Source: Solirubrobacter taibaiensis (GTDB lineage: Bacteria > Actinomycetota > Thermoleophilia > Solirubrobacterales > Solirubrobacteraceae). From it: a stretch of DNA of 64,000 nt. The notes under the pieces are model-generated. The model had not been told where the DNA came from. It did not search any database and saw only the letters and a list, made by a program, of their open reading frames with translations. Positions 7,845-17,310 of the stretch are shown piece by piece (position 1 is the first letter of the stretch; each line of letters opens with the position of its first letter). The stretch spans positions 1-64,000 of the forward strand of contig JAPDDQ010000040.1 of NCBI GenBank assembly GCA_027587225.1, read 5' to 3'. The position numbers and the translations under genes were made by a program.

Positions 7845-9874
7845 AACGCGGTCGAGAGCGCGAAGGGGTAGACGGCGGTTGCGCCCTGGCGGCGGAGCTG
7901 GCCCGCGATCATCGCCAGCGTCCAGCCGGAGAAGCGGATGTCGTCGACCAGCAGTCCGCCGGCCGCCGGCGGCGCGGCGACGACCTTGAACGCGCCGCGG
8001 ACGTTCGCCACCTGCTGAGCGGAGTTCGCCATCTCGCGCTGCGGCGGGTTGTCGCCGACGCGTTCGAGCAACGGCTCGAACGGGAGGCCGAGCGCCGCTG
8101 CCAGCCGCTCCGCGAACTCCGGCACCAGAGCGCCGGAGCGCAATGACGGCACGGCAGTGACGAAGCCGATCGCCGGGTGCCAGGTGCGCACGGCCTCGGC
8201 CGCCGCCTCCACGAGCTTCTCGTCGAACCGGCCCTCGCTGCGGCCGGACTTCACCAGCGGGTCCCAGCCGCCGTCCCCCAGCCGCGCCAGCGCGCGGCCC
8301 TCCTCCGCCCGCACGCCGTCGGCGAGCTTCTTCATCTTGCCTTCGCTGTCCGGCGCCATCTTCTTGACGTCCAGGACGAGCGGCTTCGAGCGCAGATGCA
8401 GCGCCGCCGCGCGCACCAGCTCCGGATCCAGCGGCCCGGCGAACTTGGGCGAAGTGCACACCGCGCACACGCCGCAGTCGGCGGGATCGGGGTCGTCGAG
8501 CTCCTCCTGCAGCGCGCGCATCAGACAGCGCCCGTCGGCCCCGAACGCCGCCATCGCCTCCTGCTCGCGCCGGCGCAGCGCGGTGACGTGGGCGTAGCGG
8601 TCGCCGTCGTACTCCCACGTCACGCCGGGTTGACGCGTCCAGCGGGTGCCGTTGCGGCCGACCGCGCCCTCCACGTCGAGCACCTTCAGCATCGCCTCGA
8701 TCCGCCCCTTGCCGAGGTTGACGATGCCCATCAGCTCGTTGGTGGTCGCGCCGCCGTCCTGCAGCGCTTCCAGAACCGCGTCGACGCGCTCCTTCGGCGG
8801 GAACGCCTGCTCGATGAAGAAGTCCTGGATCCGGCGGTCCTCGGCGCCGCGCAGCAGCACGACGTCGGCGCGGTCGATCGCACGCCCCGCGCGGCCGACC
8901 TGCTGGTAGTAGGAGATGACGGAACCGGGCGCCTGGTAGTGCACGACGAAGCCGAGGTCGGGCTTGTCGTAGCCCATGCCCAGCGCGCTCGTCGCCACCA
9001 CGCACTTGAGCTCGTTGCGGAGCAGCTTCTCCTCGGTCGCGATCCGCGTCGTGGTGTCCACCTCACCGCTGTAGGACTGCGCGGGCACCCCGTGGGCGTT
9101 CAGAAAATCGGCGACCAGATCGGCGTCACGTTTGGTAAGGGTGTAGACGATCCCGGAACCCGGGATGGAGGGGAGAAAAGTCGCCAGCCACGCCAGGCGG
9201 TCTGCCGGCGCGGGCTTTTCCACGACCTCCAATCGCAACGACGCCCGCGACAAGGGCCCCCGATACGTCCGCAACGCTCCCGCATGTCCCAACGCCAACT
9301 GCTCTGTGATGTCCGCCACCACGCGATCGTTCGCGGTCGCCGTCGTGCACAGCACCGCGACGCCCGCGGGCAACTGCTCGAGCATGTCCTGGATGCGGCG
9401 GTAGTCCGGGCGGAAGTCGTGCCCCCAGTCGCTGATGCAGTGGGCCTCGTCGATCACCAGCAGACCGACGCGCTCGGCGAACAGCGGCAGCATCGTGTTC
9501 CGGAACTGCGGGTTGTTGAGCCGCTCCGGGCTGATCAGGAGCAGGTCGACCGCATCCTGCTCGAGCAGGTCGCGGACCTCGGCCCAGTCGTCGCGGTTGG
9601 TCGAGTTGATCGTGAGCGCCCGGATGCCGAGCTTCTCCGCCGCCGCGATCTGGTTGCGCATCAGCGCCAGCAGCGGCGACACGATCAGCGCAGGGCCCGC
9701 GCCCTTCTCGCGCAGCAGCGTCGTCGCGAGGAAGTACACGGCCGACTTGCCCCAGCCCGTCCGCTGGACGCACAGCACGCGCGCCCGGTCCTCCACGAGG
9801 TCCGTGATCGCTTCGCGCTGGTGCTCGCGGAAGCGCGCATCGGGGCCGGCCAGTCGCTGAAGCAGTTGATCCAC
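7841..9874 (-). CDS. RecQ-family DNA helicase with C-terminal phosphoribosyltransferase-like domain
   Basis: About 677 residues. The helicase core has a Walker A RTGWGKS (38-44), DEAH box (142-145) with the RecQ continuation CISDWGHDFRPDY, motif VI QQVGRAGR (324-331), and a zinc-binding Cys set (C450, C467, C470, C473) as in RecQ. Residues from about 565 to the end look like a ComF-type phosphoribosyltransferase: AVPSLRSG, then GLLVDDIRFSGWT, matching the PRPP loop (hydrophobic-DD-xxx-S/T-G). The GTG at 9874 is chosen because TACCGT lies exactly 7 bases upstream; an ATG at 9877 is the alternative. Role: 3'-5' unwinding in DNA repair; the tail's role is unknown. Confidence 0.85.
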   Translation of the reverse strand: MDQLLQRLAGPDARFREHQREAITDLVEDRARVLCVQRTGWGKSAVYFLATTLLREKGAGPALIVSPLLALMRNQIAAAEKLGIRALTINSTNRDDWAEVRDLLEQDAVDLLLISPERLNNPQFRNTMLPLFAERVGLLVIDEAHCISDWGHDFRPDYRRIQDMLEQLPAGVAVLCTTATANDRVVADITEQLALGHAGALRTYRGPLSRASLRLEVVEKPAPADRLAWLATFLPSIPGSGIVYTLTKRDADLVADFLNAHGVPAQSYSGEVDTTTRIATEEKLLRNELKCVVATSALGMGYDKPDLGFVVHYQAPGSVISYYQQVGRAGRAIDRADVVLLRGAEDRRIQDFFIEQAFPPKERVDAVLEALQDGGATTNELMGIVNLGKGRIEAMLKVLDVEGAVGRNGTRWTRQPGVTWEYDGDRYAHVTALRRREQEAMAAFGADGRCLMRALQEELDDPDPADCGVCAVCTSPKFAGPLDPELVRAAALHLRSKPLVLDVKKMAPDSEGKMKKLADGVRAEEGRALARLGDGGWDPLVKSGRSEGRFDEKLVEAAAEAVRTWHPAIGFVTAVPSLRSGALVPEFAERLAAALGLPFEPLLERVGDNPPQREMANSAQQVANVRGAFKVVAAPPAAGGLLVDDIRFSGWTLAMIAGQLRRQGATAVYPFALSTAF

Positions 9875-9891
9875 CATGAAGACGGTAGGTC

Positions 9892-10953
9892 GTGGCGCGG
9901 ATAACTCGCCCCCGCTACGAAGCGTTCGACGGACTGCGCGGGATCGCGTGCGTCCTGATCGTCTGCCTGCACGTGTGGATGTACACGGACGCGAACTATC
10001 CGCAGCCCGGCCGGACCGACCTGCTGGACCGCGTCGTGGGCGAGTTCCGCGTGTCGCTGATCTTCTTCTTCGTGCTGTCGGGCTTCCTGCTGGCGCTGCC
10101 GTGGGCGGCGGGGAAGACGCCCGACCTGCGCCGCTACGCCGCCCGGCGCTTCGCCCGCGTCGCGCCCGGCTACTGGCTCGCGCTCGCCGGGTCGTTCCTG
10201 CTGCTCTACGGCACCGAGCACGGCCGTGCGATCGAGCTGCACGACCTGCCGAAGTTCATCTTCTTCCTCCCGAACCTGTTCGAGGAGACGCGCAACCAGC
10301 TGGACCCGCCGATGTGGTCGCTGCACGTTGAGGTGAGCTTCTACGTCGTGTTGCCGCTGATCGGACTCGCACTGCTCAAGCGGCCGCTGATCACGTGCGG
10401 GGCGCTGATCGCGGCCGGGCTGCTGTGGACCACGGCGGCTGAGCTCAACCAGTGGCCGCCCGAGGCAACGTGGACGCTGCCGACCTACATCGGTGTGCTC
10501 ACGTGCGGCGTGCTCGCCGCGGTGCTCGCACAAAAACACCCGCCGCGCCTGATCGGCACAGCGGGTGTCGTGATCGTGCTCTTGAACTCGTGGTGGCACA
10601 GCGAGGGCACCGGGTCGCTCGGACACATCCTGGGCGACCTGCCCGCGGGGATCGGCTTCGCGCTGATCCTCTGGTCACTCGCGTATCGCGAGAGCCGGGT
10701 GCTGAGCGCGAAGCCCGTCGCGTGGCTCGGCACGGTGTCCTTCGGCGTGTATCTGTGGCACTACCCCGTGCTCTACGCGCTGCAGATGCACCAACGGATG
10801 CCGGAGCGCTTTCTCCCCGCGATCGTGCTGGTCCTGGCGATCACGTTCGTGCTCGCGTCGCTGAGCTGGTACCTGGTCGAGAAGCCCGCCATGCGGCTGG
10901 GCGCGCGCGTCCCTGCGCGAGCCCAGCGACAATCGGCTAGGCAGCCGTGTTGA
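9892..10953 (+). CDS. Acyltransferase 3 family membrane protein (OafA/YrhL type)
   Basis: A 353-residue multi-helix membrane protein. The N-terminus YEAFDGLRGIACVLIVCLHVW carries the DGLRG and the catalytic-type His of the acyltransferase-3 family, and FFFVLSGFLLALPW is the second hallmark helix. Such enzymes O-acylate surface sugars or lipids from the cytoplasmic side. No SGNH domain is attached. The GTG start lies 17 bases from the recQ start codon, so the two divergent promoters must overlap. The 3' end overlaps the convergent lipoprotein gene by 17 bases. Confidence 0.85.
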   Translation: MARITRPRYEAFDGLRGIACVLIVCLHVWMYTDANYPQPGRTDLLDRVVGEFRVSLIFFFVLSGFLLALPWAAGKTPDLRRYAARRFARVAPGYWLALAGSFLLLYGTEHGRAIELHDLPKFIFFLPNLFEETRNQLDPPMWSLHVEVSFYVVLPLIGLALLKRPLITCGALIAAGLLWTTAAELNQWPPEATWTLPTYIGVLTCGVLAAVLAQKHPPRLIGTAGVVIVLLNSWWHSEGTGSLGHILGDLPAGIGFALILWSLAYRESRVLSAKPVAWLGTVSFGVYLWHYPVLYALQMHQRMPERFLPAIVLVLAITFVLASLSWYLVEKPAMRLGARVPARAQRQSARQPC

Positions 10954-11611
10954 CGGTGATCTTGGCGACGCCGATGACCAGGCCGGCCTTCAGCGCGTCG
11001 ACCTCGAACGTCTGGTTGAGCAGGTCCGCGGCCTCCTGCTTGAGCTTGACCGTCGTGCCCTCGAGCTCGGCGGTGCCGTTGTCGTTGGTCTTGAGCGGGT
11101 TCAGCGTGCGGCCGTCAAGGAAGAACAGCGGCGCGCTCTCGGCCGCGACCTGGCCGTCGACGGACACCTTGCCCGTGAGCACGGACTTGCCGGGGTCGAC
11201 TTCGAAGTCGGTCAGCTCGACGGTCTTGCCGCCGCCGGTGAGGCTGAGGCCGGAGCCGTCATGGTCGATCATGCCCTGCACGTACGGGGAGACGGTGCCG
11301 GGCTCGTAGTAGGTGACGTTGCCGCCCGTGATCGGGAACTCGGCGACGCCTTCCTTGGTGATCTCGGCGGTGCCGACCGGGGCCGGCGTGAGCTTGAGCG
11401 TGCCGAGGGCCTCGACGAAGCCCGCGTCGAGCGTGACGGCCGTGTCCTGGCCGCTGAGCGACGGGATCTCGGCGACGGGCGCCGGCTTGGCCGTCTGCTC
11501 CGTCGAGCCGGACGACGTACTCGCGGTTGTTTCGTCTTCGCCGCCGCAGGCGGTTGCAGCACCGGCAAGGGCGATCGTGGCGGCAACAGCCGCCAGCTTC
11601 TTCACATGCAT
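10937..11611 (-). CDS. Lipoprotein of unknown function
   Basis: A 224-residue protein beginning MHVKKLAAVAATIALAGAATACGG, with a lipobox (AATAC) followed by a low-complexity Ser/Thr linker, so it should be anchored outside the membrane. The body has alternating beta patterns, including GSGLSLTGGGKTVELTDFEV and KSVLTGKVSVDG. These faintly recall HtaA-type extracellular domains, but the similarity is not strong enough to assign. The ATG at 11611 is preceded by a GCGAGG ribosome-binding site; open frame continues upstream but lacks signal-peptide character. It is convergent with the acyltransferase gene. Confidence 0.75.
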   Translation of the reverse strand: MHVKKLAAVAATIALAGAATACGGEDETTASTSSGSTEQTAKPAPVAEIPSLSGQDTAVTLDAGFVEALGTLKLTPAPVGTAEITKEGVAEFPITGGNVTYYEPGTVSPYVQGMIDHDGSGLSLTGGGKTVELTDFEVDPGKSVLTGKVSVDGQVAAESAPLFFLDGRTLNPLKTNDNGTAELEGTTVKLKQEAADLLNQTFEVDALKAGLVIGVAKITVNTAA

Positions 11612-11695
11612 CTCGTTGCCTCGCTTTCGGAGAGGTTGAGAGGAGGAGTTGGCATGTATTCGCGCTAGCCCCCTGGCGCGGATGCTTCTCCGGGT

Positions 11696-11701
11696 TAGAT
11701 T
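11696..11701 (+). promoter_or_regulatory. -10 hexamer for leaderless TTG start of the LuxR ATPase
   Basis: TAGATT is followed by exactly seven bases and then the TTG at 11709, the same spacing seen before many other starts in this window. Confidence 0.45.
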
Positions 11702-11708
11702 TGGCGCG

Positions 11709-14516
11709 TTGGCTACTTCCGGACTTCTCGGGCGGCGAGCGGAACTGGCCGCGATCGACGAGGCGCTCGCACGCCGCAGCGGGGTGCTCGCGTTCTCGGG
11801 CGAGGGCGGGATCGGCAAGACACGGCTGCTGGATGAGCTCGCCGTGCGGGCCGGCGACGCGTTGGTCCTGACCGGCCGTGCATCGGAGCTGGAGCGCGAG
11901 TTGCCGTTCGGCGTCTGGGAGGACGCGCTCAGCGATCACGCCGCGTTCCTGGGTGTGGATCGGCTCGAACGGCTGGTCGGCGATCAGCTGCCGGAGCTCG
12001 CGGCCGTGCTGCCACTGGTCGGCCGTGTCCCGGCCGGACTGCAGGACGAGCGCTACCGCACGCACCGCGCGGTACGCGCGCTCCTGGAAGGGCTGGCGAC
12101 GACCCGGCCCGTCGTGCTCGCGCTGGACGATCTGCAGTGGGCCGACGACTCGTCGCTGGAGACGATCGCCGCGTTGCTCCGCCGGCCCCCGCGGGGCTCG
12201 ATCTTGCTCGTGCTCGCGTTCCGGCCCGCGCCGGTACGGCCGTTGCTGGCCACCGCGCTGGCGACCGCCGAACGCGACGGGCGCGTGATCGAGCACCCGC
12301 TGCGCACCCTGTCGTTCGCGGACGCGCAGTCGCTGCTCGGGGACGGCATCCCCGCCCCCGTGCGCGGTGAGATCTTCGAGGCGGGCGGCGGCAACCCGTT
12401 CTTCCTGCAGCAGCTCGCTCGCCAGCACGCGGCGGGTCGGAGCGTCGCCGCGGAGCCCGGCGAGGCGGGTGTCCCACGTGCCGTGATGCGCGCGCTGGAG
12501 CAGGAGATCGCGGCGTTGAGCGAGGCGGGCCGCGCGCTGGCGCAGGGCGCGGCGGTCGCGGGCGACCCCGTGGACCTGGACCTCGCGATCGCGTCCGCCG
12601 AGTTGAGCGAGCCGGTGGCGTTGGACGCGCTCGACGAGTTGCTCGCCGGCGCGTTGCTCGTCCCGACGGACACGCCGCGGCGCTACCGCTTCCGGCACCC
12701 GTTGGTGCGGCACGCGATCTACGACTCGGCCGCGGGCGGCTGGCGGATCGGTGCGCATGGGCGCGCGGCGGCGGCGCTCCAGGAGCGCGGCGGCTCGCTC
12801 GCCGCGCGGGCGCATCACCTCGAGCGCTGCGCGCGGCCGGGCGACGCCGAGGCCGTGAGCGTGCTCGTCGAGGCCGGGCGCCATGCGGCGGCGCGCGCTC
12901 CCGCGACGGCCGCGGACCGGTTCGCGGCGGCATTGCGGCTGCTGCCCGAGACGCCCGAGACACTGCCGGCACGGCTCGAGCTGCTCGTCGGGCTCGCGCA
13001 GGCGCGCGCCGCGACCGGCCGGCTCGAAGCCGCGCTCGAGTCGCTCGACGCCGGCCTCTCGCTCGTGGGCCCGGAGCTCGCCCCCGTACGGGCGCGGCTG
13101 GTCGCGGGCTGCGCGATGTGCGAGAACCTGCTCGGCCGCCACGGCGCCGCGCACGCGCGGTTGCTCGCCGAGAAGGCGGCGCTGGGCGACGGCTCGTTCG
13201 CGGCCGCCGACCTGGAAGTGGAGCTCGCTGCCGACGCGCTGTACGACAGTGACTTCGACGGCGTCGTGGCCTGGGCCCAGCGTGCCCGTGCGACCGCCTC
13301 GGACGTCGGCGTGCCCGGGTTCGCGGCCGTCGCGACCGCGCTCCAGTGCTTCGGCGCGCTCGGGCTCGGCCGCATCGCGGAGGCGCAGACGCTGCGCGCG
13401 GACGCCGCCACCCAGCTCGACACGCTCGACGACGGCGCGCTCAGCGGCCGCCTGGACACCGCCTACTACCTCGGGTTCGCCGAGTTCTTCTGCGAGCACT
13501 ACGACGACGCGATCCGCCATTTCCGCCGCGGGATCAGCGTCTCGCGCGCGTCCGGGCAGGGGCAGTTCGTGATCCCGATGACGATCGGGCTCGCGCACGC
13601 GCTCGAGGTCCGCGGGCGACTCGACGAAGCCGCGGAGGCCGCGGACGCCGCCGTCGAGGGTGCCCGGCTGTGGGGCAACGACCAGATGCTCTGCTTCGCG
13701 CTCACCGCCGACGCGTGGGTGAGCGCGCTACGCGGCGGACTCGACCGGGCGCGCACCGCCGGTGCCGAAGCGATGGCGCTGCTCGACGGGCTCGACGAGA
13801 GCGTCCTGTCGCGCGCCACCCGTGTGCACGTCGCCGCCGCGCAGCTCGAAGCCGGCGAGCCGGAGGGCTGCCTCGCCGCCATGAGCGCGGGCGGCGCGCC
13901 GGAGTTCGCGGGCGTCGAACCCGGCCGCCGCGCGTGGCTCTACGCGATCCTGGCCCGCGCGGAGCTGGCGTTGGGCCGGCCCGGCGCCGCCGCCGACTGG
14001 GTGCAACGCGGCGAGGCCGCCGCCGAAGGCCTGGGCCTCCCCTACGCCGAAGCGTCCGTTCTGTGTGCCCGCGCGCAGTTGGACGGGTCGCACGATGCTG
14101 CGATTGAAGCCGTCACACGCGCGGAGGAGGTCGGCGCGGTCATTCAGGCCTCCCGGGCGCGCATCCTCGCCGGGCGGGCCAACGGCGACGTGGCGTTGCT
14201 CGAGCGCGCCGCGTCCGACCTCGGCAGCTTCGGCGCGGCGCGGCTGCGCGACGAGGCCGCGCGCGAGCTGCGCCAGCTCGGCGTGAAGACCGGCGCACGC
14301 CGGCGCCGCTCGACCGGCACGGACGGGCTCTCCGCCCTGTCCGGCCGTGAGCGCGAGGTCGCCGACCTGGTGGCGATGGGCCGCACGAACAAGGAGATCG
14401 CGGCCGAGCTGTTCCTGTCGGAGAAGACGATCGAGAACCACATGACGCGGCTGTTCTCCAAGCTCGGCGTGTCGCGCCGCGCGGAGGTCGCCAAAGCCGT
14501 CGGGCGCGCGGAGTAG
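11709..14516 (+). CDS. LuxR-type large ATP-binding regulator (LAL/MalT-like)
   Basis: About 935 residues. The protein opens SGLLGRRAELAAIDEAL, then has Walker A GEGGIGKT (31-38) and a Walker B-type VVLALDDLQWAD, forming an AAA/STAND ATPase. A long helical TPR-like middle follows. The C-terminal LuxR HTH is LSGREREVADLVAMGRTNKEIAAELFLSEKTIENH. The TTG at 11709 is preferred: it follows TAGATT by seven bases and starts at the family's usual first strand. Longer in-frame starts exist at 11649 (TTG) and 11682 (ATG). The regulated genes are unknown; neighbours are a lipoprotein (divergent) and a nucleobase permease downstream. Confidence 0.85.
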   Translation: MATSGLLGRRAELAAIDEALARRSGVLAFSGEGGIGKTRLLDELAVRAGDALVLTGRASELERELPFGVWEDALSDHAAFLGVDRLERLVGDQLPELAAVLPLVGRVPAGLQDERYRTHRAVRALLEGLATTRPVVLALDDLQWADDSSLETIAALLRRPPRGSILLVLAFRPAPVRPLLATALATAERDGRVIEHPLRTLSFADAQSLLGDGIPAPVRGEIFEAGGGNPFFLQQLARQHAAGRSVAAEPGEAGVPRAVMRALEQEIAALSEAGRALAQGAAVAGDPVDLDLAIASAELSEPVALDALDELLAGALLVPTDTPRRYRFRHPLVRHAIYDSAAGGWRIGAHGRAAAALQERGGSLAARAHHLERCARPGDAEAVSVLVEAGRHAAARAPATAADRFAAALRLLPETPETLPARLELLVGLAQARAATGRLEAALESLDAGLSLVGPELAPVRARLVAGCAMCENLLGRHGAAHARLLAEKAALGDGSFAAADLEVELAADALYDSDFDGVVAWAQRARATASDVGVPGFAAVATALQCFGALGLGRIAEAQTLRADAATQLDTLDDGALSGRLDTAYYLGFAEFFCEHYDDAIRHFRRGISVSRASGQGQFVIPMTIGLAHALEVRGRLDEAAEAADAAVEGARLWGNDQMLCFALTADAWVSALRGGLDRARTAGAEAMALLDGLDESVLSRATRVHVAAAQLEAGEPEGCLAAMSAGGAPEFAGVEPGRRAWLYAILARAELALGRPGAAADWVQRGEAAAEGLGLPYAEASVLCARAQLDGSHDAAIEAVTRAEEVGAVIQASRARILAGRANGDVALLERAASDLGSFGAARLRDEAARELRQLGVKTGARRRRSTGTDGLSALSGREREVADLVAMGRTNKEIAAELFLSEKTIENHMTRLFSKLGVSRRAEVAKAVGRAE

Positions 14517-14527
14517 CTTCCGCGTCC

Positions 14528-15793
14528 ATGTGGACGCTGCAGCGTGAAGGACAGGTCATCGCCCCGGACGAGCGGCTGCCGCTGCCGGCGATGTTCGGCA
14601 TCGGGGCCCAGCACGTGCTGGCGATGTTCGGGGCGACGGCGCTCGTGCCGGTCCTGACCGGCTTCCCGGTCAGCACGACGCTGCTGTTCGCGGGCATCGG
14701 CACGCTGCTGTTCGTCCTGATCACGGGCAACCGTGTCCCGAGCTTCACCGGGTCGAGCTTCGCGTTCATCGCGCCCGTCACCGCGGCCATCAACGACGGG
14801 TCGATGGCCGAGGCGCTGGGCGGGATCGTGGCTGCGGGCATCGTGCTCGCGCTGATCGGCGTACTGATCGACCGCGCGGGCTATCGGATCGTCGAGTTCC
14901 TGCTCCCGCCCGTCGTCACGGGCGCGATCGTGGCGTTGATCGGGCTCAACCTCGCGCCCGTCGCCAAGGACCAGTTCTCCCAGCAGGCGGGTCTCGCGCT
15001 CTTCACGCTCGCCGCGATCCTGATCGGCACGGTCGCGCTGCGCGGCCTGCTGCAGAAGCTCAGCGTCTTCATCGGTGTCGCCCTCGGCTACGTCTTCGCC
15101 GCCATCCTCGGCAAGGTCAACTGGGACGGTGTCCGCGACGCGGACTGGATCGGCTTCCCGGACTTCACCACGCCGAGCTTCACCTGGCACGCGATCATCC
15201 TCGTCGTCCCGGCCGTGATCCTCGTCCTGATCGCCGAGAACGCCGCGCACGTGAAGGCCGTCGCGGCCATGACCGAGCGCGACATGGACCCGCTGATCGG
15301 CCGCTCGATCGCCGCCGACGGCGCCGCCACCACGCTCGCCGGCATGTTCGGCGGCTCCGGCACCACCACCTATGCCGAGAACATCGGCGTGATGGGCCTC
15401 ACCCGGGTCTACTCCACGCTCGCCTACATCATCGCCGGCGGCATCGCGATCGCCCTCGCCCTGCTGCCCAAGTTCGGCGCGATCATCTCCGCGATCCCGA
15501 TCGGCGTCCTCGGCGGCGCGGTCACCGTGCTCTTCGGCCTCATCGCCGTGCTCGGTGCCCGGATCTGGATCGAGGCCAAGGTCGACTTCCGGGACCCGGT
15601 GAACCTCGCTGTCGCCGGCGTCGCCCTGATCGTCGGCGCCGGCGACTACACGCTCAACTGGGGCGACTACACGTTCGCCGGCATCACGCTCGGCACCATC
15701 GCCGCGGTCGTCATCTACCAGGTGCTCAGGCCACTGAGCGCCGCAGCGCCTTCCCCTCCCACGGACCCAACGCCAAGCCCGGCGACCCGATGA
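14528..15793 (+). CDS. NCS2 family uracil/xanthine permease
   Basis: A 421-residue membrane protein with the NCS2 features: N-terminal GAQHVLAMFGATALVPVLTG, the VTGAIVALIGLNLAP helix, and the substrate-site region AENAAHVKAVAAMTERDMDP followed by GGSGTTTYAENIGVMGLTRVYS. These match UraA/PurP-type proton symporters. Uracil versus purine cannot be decided. The ATG lies eight bases after a TAGCTT that includes the TAG stop of the LuxR gene, so it may have its own leaderless promoter. The 3' end overlaps the convergent glucosidase by 68 bases. Confidence 0.88.
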   Translation: MWTLQREGQVIAPDERLPLPAMFGIGAQHVLAMFGATALVPVLTGFPVSTTLLFAGIGTLLFVLITGNRVPSFTGSSFAFIAPVTAAINDGSMAEALGGIVAAGIVLALIGVLIDRAGYRIVEFLLPPVVTGAIVALIGLNLAPVAKDQFSQQAGLALFTLAAILIGTVALRGLLQKLSVFIGVALGYVFAAILGKVNWDGVRDADWIGFPDFTTPSFTWHAIILVVPAVILVLIAENAAHVKAVAAMTERDMDPLIGRSIAADGAATTLAGMFGGSGTTTYAENIGVMGLTRVYSTLAYIIAGGIAIALALLPKFGAIISAIPIGVLGGAVTVLFGLIAVLGARIWIEAKVDFRDPVNLAVAGVALIVGAGDYTLNWGDYTFAGITLGTIAAVVIYQVLRPLSAAAPSPPTDPTPSPATR

Positions 15794-17300
15794 GCACTTC
15801 CTCGGAGCCGTCCCACCCCTGAAGCTCGACTTCCACCGGGTCCCCGGTGAAGTTGCCGAGCACGAGCAGTTCATCGCCGTCCAAGGTCCGCGTGAACGCG
15901 TAGACGCGCTCGTCGTCCGGGAGCCGCATCGTGAAGTCCCCCGTGGCGATCACCGGGAGCGAGTGGCGGAGCTCGATCAGGCGGCGGTAGTGGTGGAAGA
16001 CGGAGTCCGGGTCCGCGACGGCGGCCTCGGCGTTGATCGAGACGTGGTTGGGGTTGGCGGCGATCCACGGCTCACCGTCCGTGAATCCCGCGTGGCGCCC
16101 CGCGTCCCAGTGCATCGGGGTGCGGGCGTTGTCGCGGCCCATGTACCGCAGCGCTTGCAGCACCTCGTCGGGTGAGGCGCCGCCCTCCACGGCTTCGCGG
16201 TAGTGGTTCAACGACTCGATGTCGCGGAAGTCCTCGATGGTGTTGAAGAGCGTGTTGGTCATGCCGAGCTCTTCGCCCTGGTAGACGTACGGCGTGCCGC
16301 GGTGCAGGTGCAGGACCGTGGCCAGCATCTTCGCGGCGGCTACGCGGTGCTCACCGTCGTCGCCGAACCGCGACACCGCCCGCGGCTGGTCGTGGTTGTC
16401 CCAGTACAGGGAGTTCCAGCCGACGTCGGCCAGGCCCTCCTGCCAGCGGCCGAGCGAGTGCTTGAGGTCGAGCAGCTGCAGCGGGTGGAGGTCCCACTTG
16501 GAGTCCGGCCCCTGGTCCAGCGACACGTGCTCGAACTGGAACACCATGTCGACCTCGCGCCGCTCCGGGTCGGTGTAGAGCCGTGCGTCCTCCACGGACA
16601 CGTTCGGCATCTCGCCCACCGCCAGCAGGCCGTCGCGCCCGTCGAACACCTCGCGGTGCATCTCCTGCAGGAACTCGTGGATCCGCGGGCCGTTGAAGTA
16701 CACGTCGCGCTCGAGGTCCTTGGAGATCAGGTTGATGACGTCCATGCGGAAGCCGTCGACGCCCCGGTCCAGCCACCAGCGCATCATCGCGTAGATGGCC
16801 TCGCGGACCGCCGGGTTCTCCCAGTTCAGATCCGGCTGCTTGCGCGAGAACAGGTGCAGGTAGTACGCGCCGCTCTCGGGATCGAGCTCCCACGCCGGCC
16901 CGCTGAAGAACGAGCGCCACTCGTTCGGCGGCGTCGTGCGCCACCAGTACCAGTCGCGCTTCTCGGGATCGCGGAACCAGGGGTGCTCGTCCGAGGTGTG
17001 GTTGACGACCAGGTCGATGACGAGCTTCATCTCCCGCGCGTGCAGCCCCTCGAGCAGCTCGTCGAAGTCGGCCAGCGTCCCGAACACGGGATCGACGTCC
17101 TGGTAGTCGCTGATGTCGTAGCCGTTGTCGTCCTGCGGCGAGGGATAGAACGGCGACAGCCACACCACGTCGACACCCAACTCCGCGAGGTAGTCGAGCC
17201 GGCCGATGATCCCGCGCAGATCACCGATCCCGTCGCCATCGGCGTCCGCGAACGACCGCGGATAGATCTGGTACACGACCGCGCTCTGGAACCACGACAT
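15726..17300 (-). CDS. GH13 alpha-glucosidase (oligo-1,6-glucosidase type)
   Basis: A 524-residue cytoplasmic enzyme with the GH13 catalytic machinery: nucleophile D187 in GVDGFRMDVINL, acid/base E230 in LLAVGEMPN, and transition-state D304 in YWDNHDQPR. Conserved region I is IDLVVNHTSDEHPWF. The DIESLNHY and RDNARTPMHWD blocks are typical of the MalL/DexB subgroup that cleaves alpha-1,6 or short alpha-1,4 oligosaccharides. TAACCT, built on the stop codon of the ABC permease gene, sits exactly seven bases before the ATG, so it can be transcribed independently and leaderless. The 3' end overlaps the NCS2 permease gene. Confidence 0.92.
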   Translation of the reverse strand: MSWFQSAVVYQIYPRSFADADGDGIGDLRGIIGRLDYLAELGVDVVWLSPFYPSPQDDNGYDISDYQDVDPVFGTLADFDELLEGLHAREMKLVIDLVVNHTSDEHPWFRDPEKRDWYWWRTTPPNEWRSFFSGPAWELDPESGAYYLHLFSRKQPDLNWENPAVREAIYAMMRWWLDRGVDGFRMDVINLISKDLERDVYFNGPRIHEFLQEMHREVFDGRDGLLAVGEMPNVSVEDARLYTDPERREVDMVFQFEHVSLDQGPDSKWDLHPLQLLDLKHSLGRWQEGLADVGWNSLYWDNHDQPRAVSRFGDDGEHRVAAAKMLATVLHLHRGTPYVYQGEELGMTNTLFNTIEDFRDIESLNHYREAVEGGASPDEVLQALRYMGRDNARTPMHWDAGRHAGFTDGEPWIAANPNHVSINAEAAVADPDSVFHHYRRLIELRHSLPVIATGDFTMRLPDDERVYAFTRTLDGDELLVLGNFTGDPVEVELQGWDGSEEVLIGSPGLALGPWEGKALRRSVA

Positions 17301-17310
17301 GCCGCGCAGG

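Noticed and set aside
6435..9005. An 856-codon minus-strand frame overlapping recQ in a different frame
   Set aside because: Ala/Arg/Gly low complexity and overlap with two better-supported genes; an effect of high GC.
11641..11668. AGGAGGAG followed by ATG TAT TCG CGC TAG, a possible four-codon leader peptide before the LuxR gene
   Set aside because: The inferred transcription start of the LuxR gene (TTG at 11709) lies downstream, so this would not be transcribed; the AGGAGG match may be chance.
11259..13598. A 779-codon minus-strand frame opposite the LuxR ATPase
   Set aside because: No recognisable domain; the plus-strand frame has Walker and HTH motifs.
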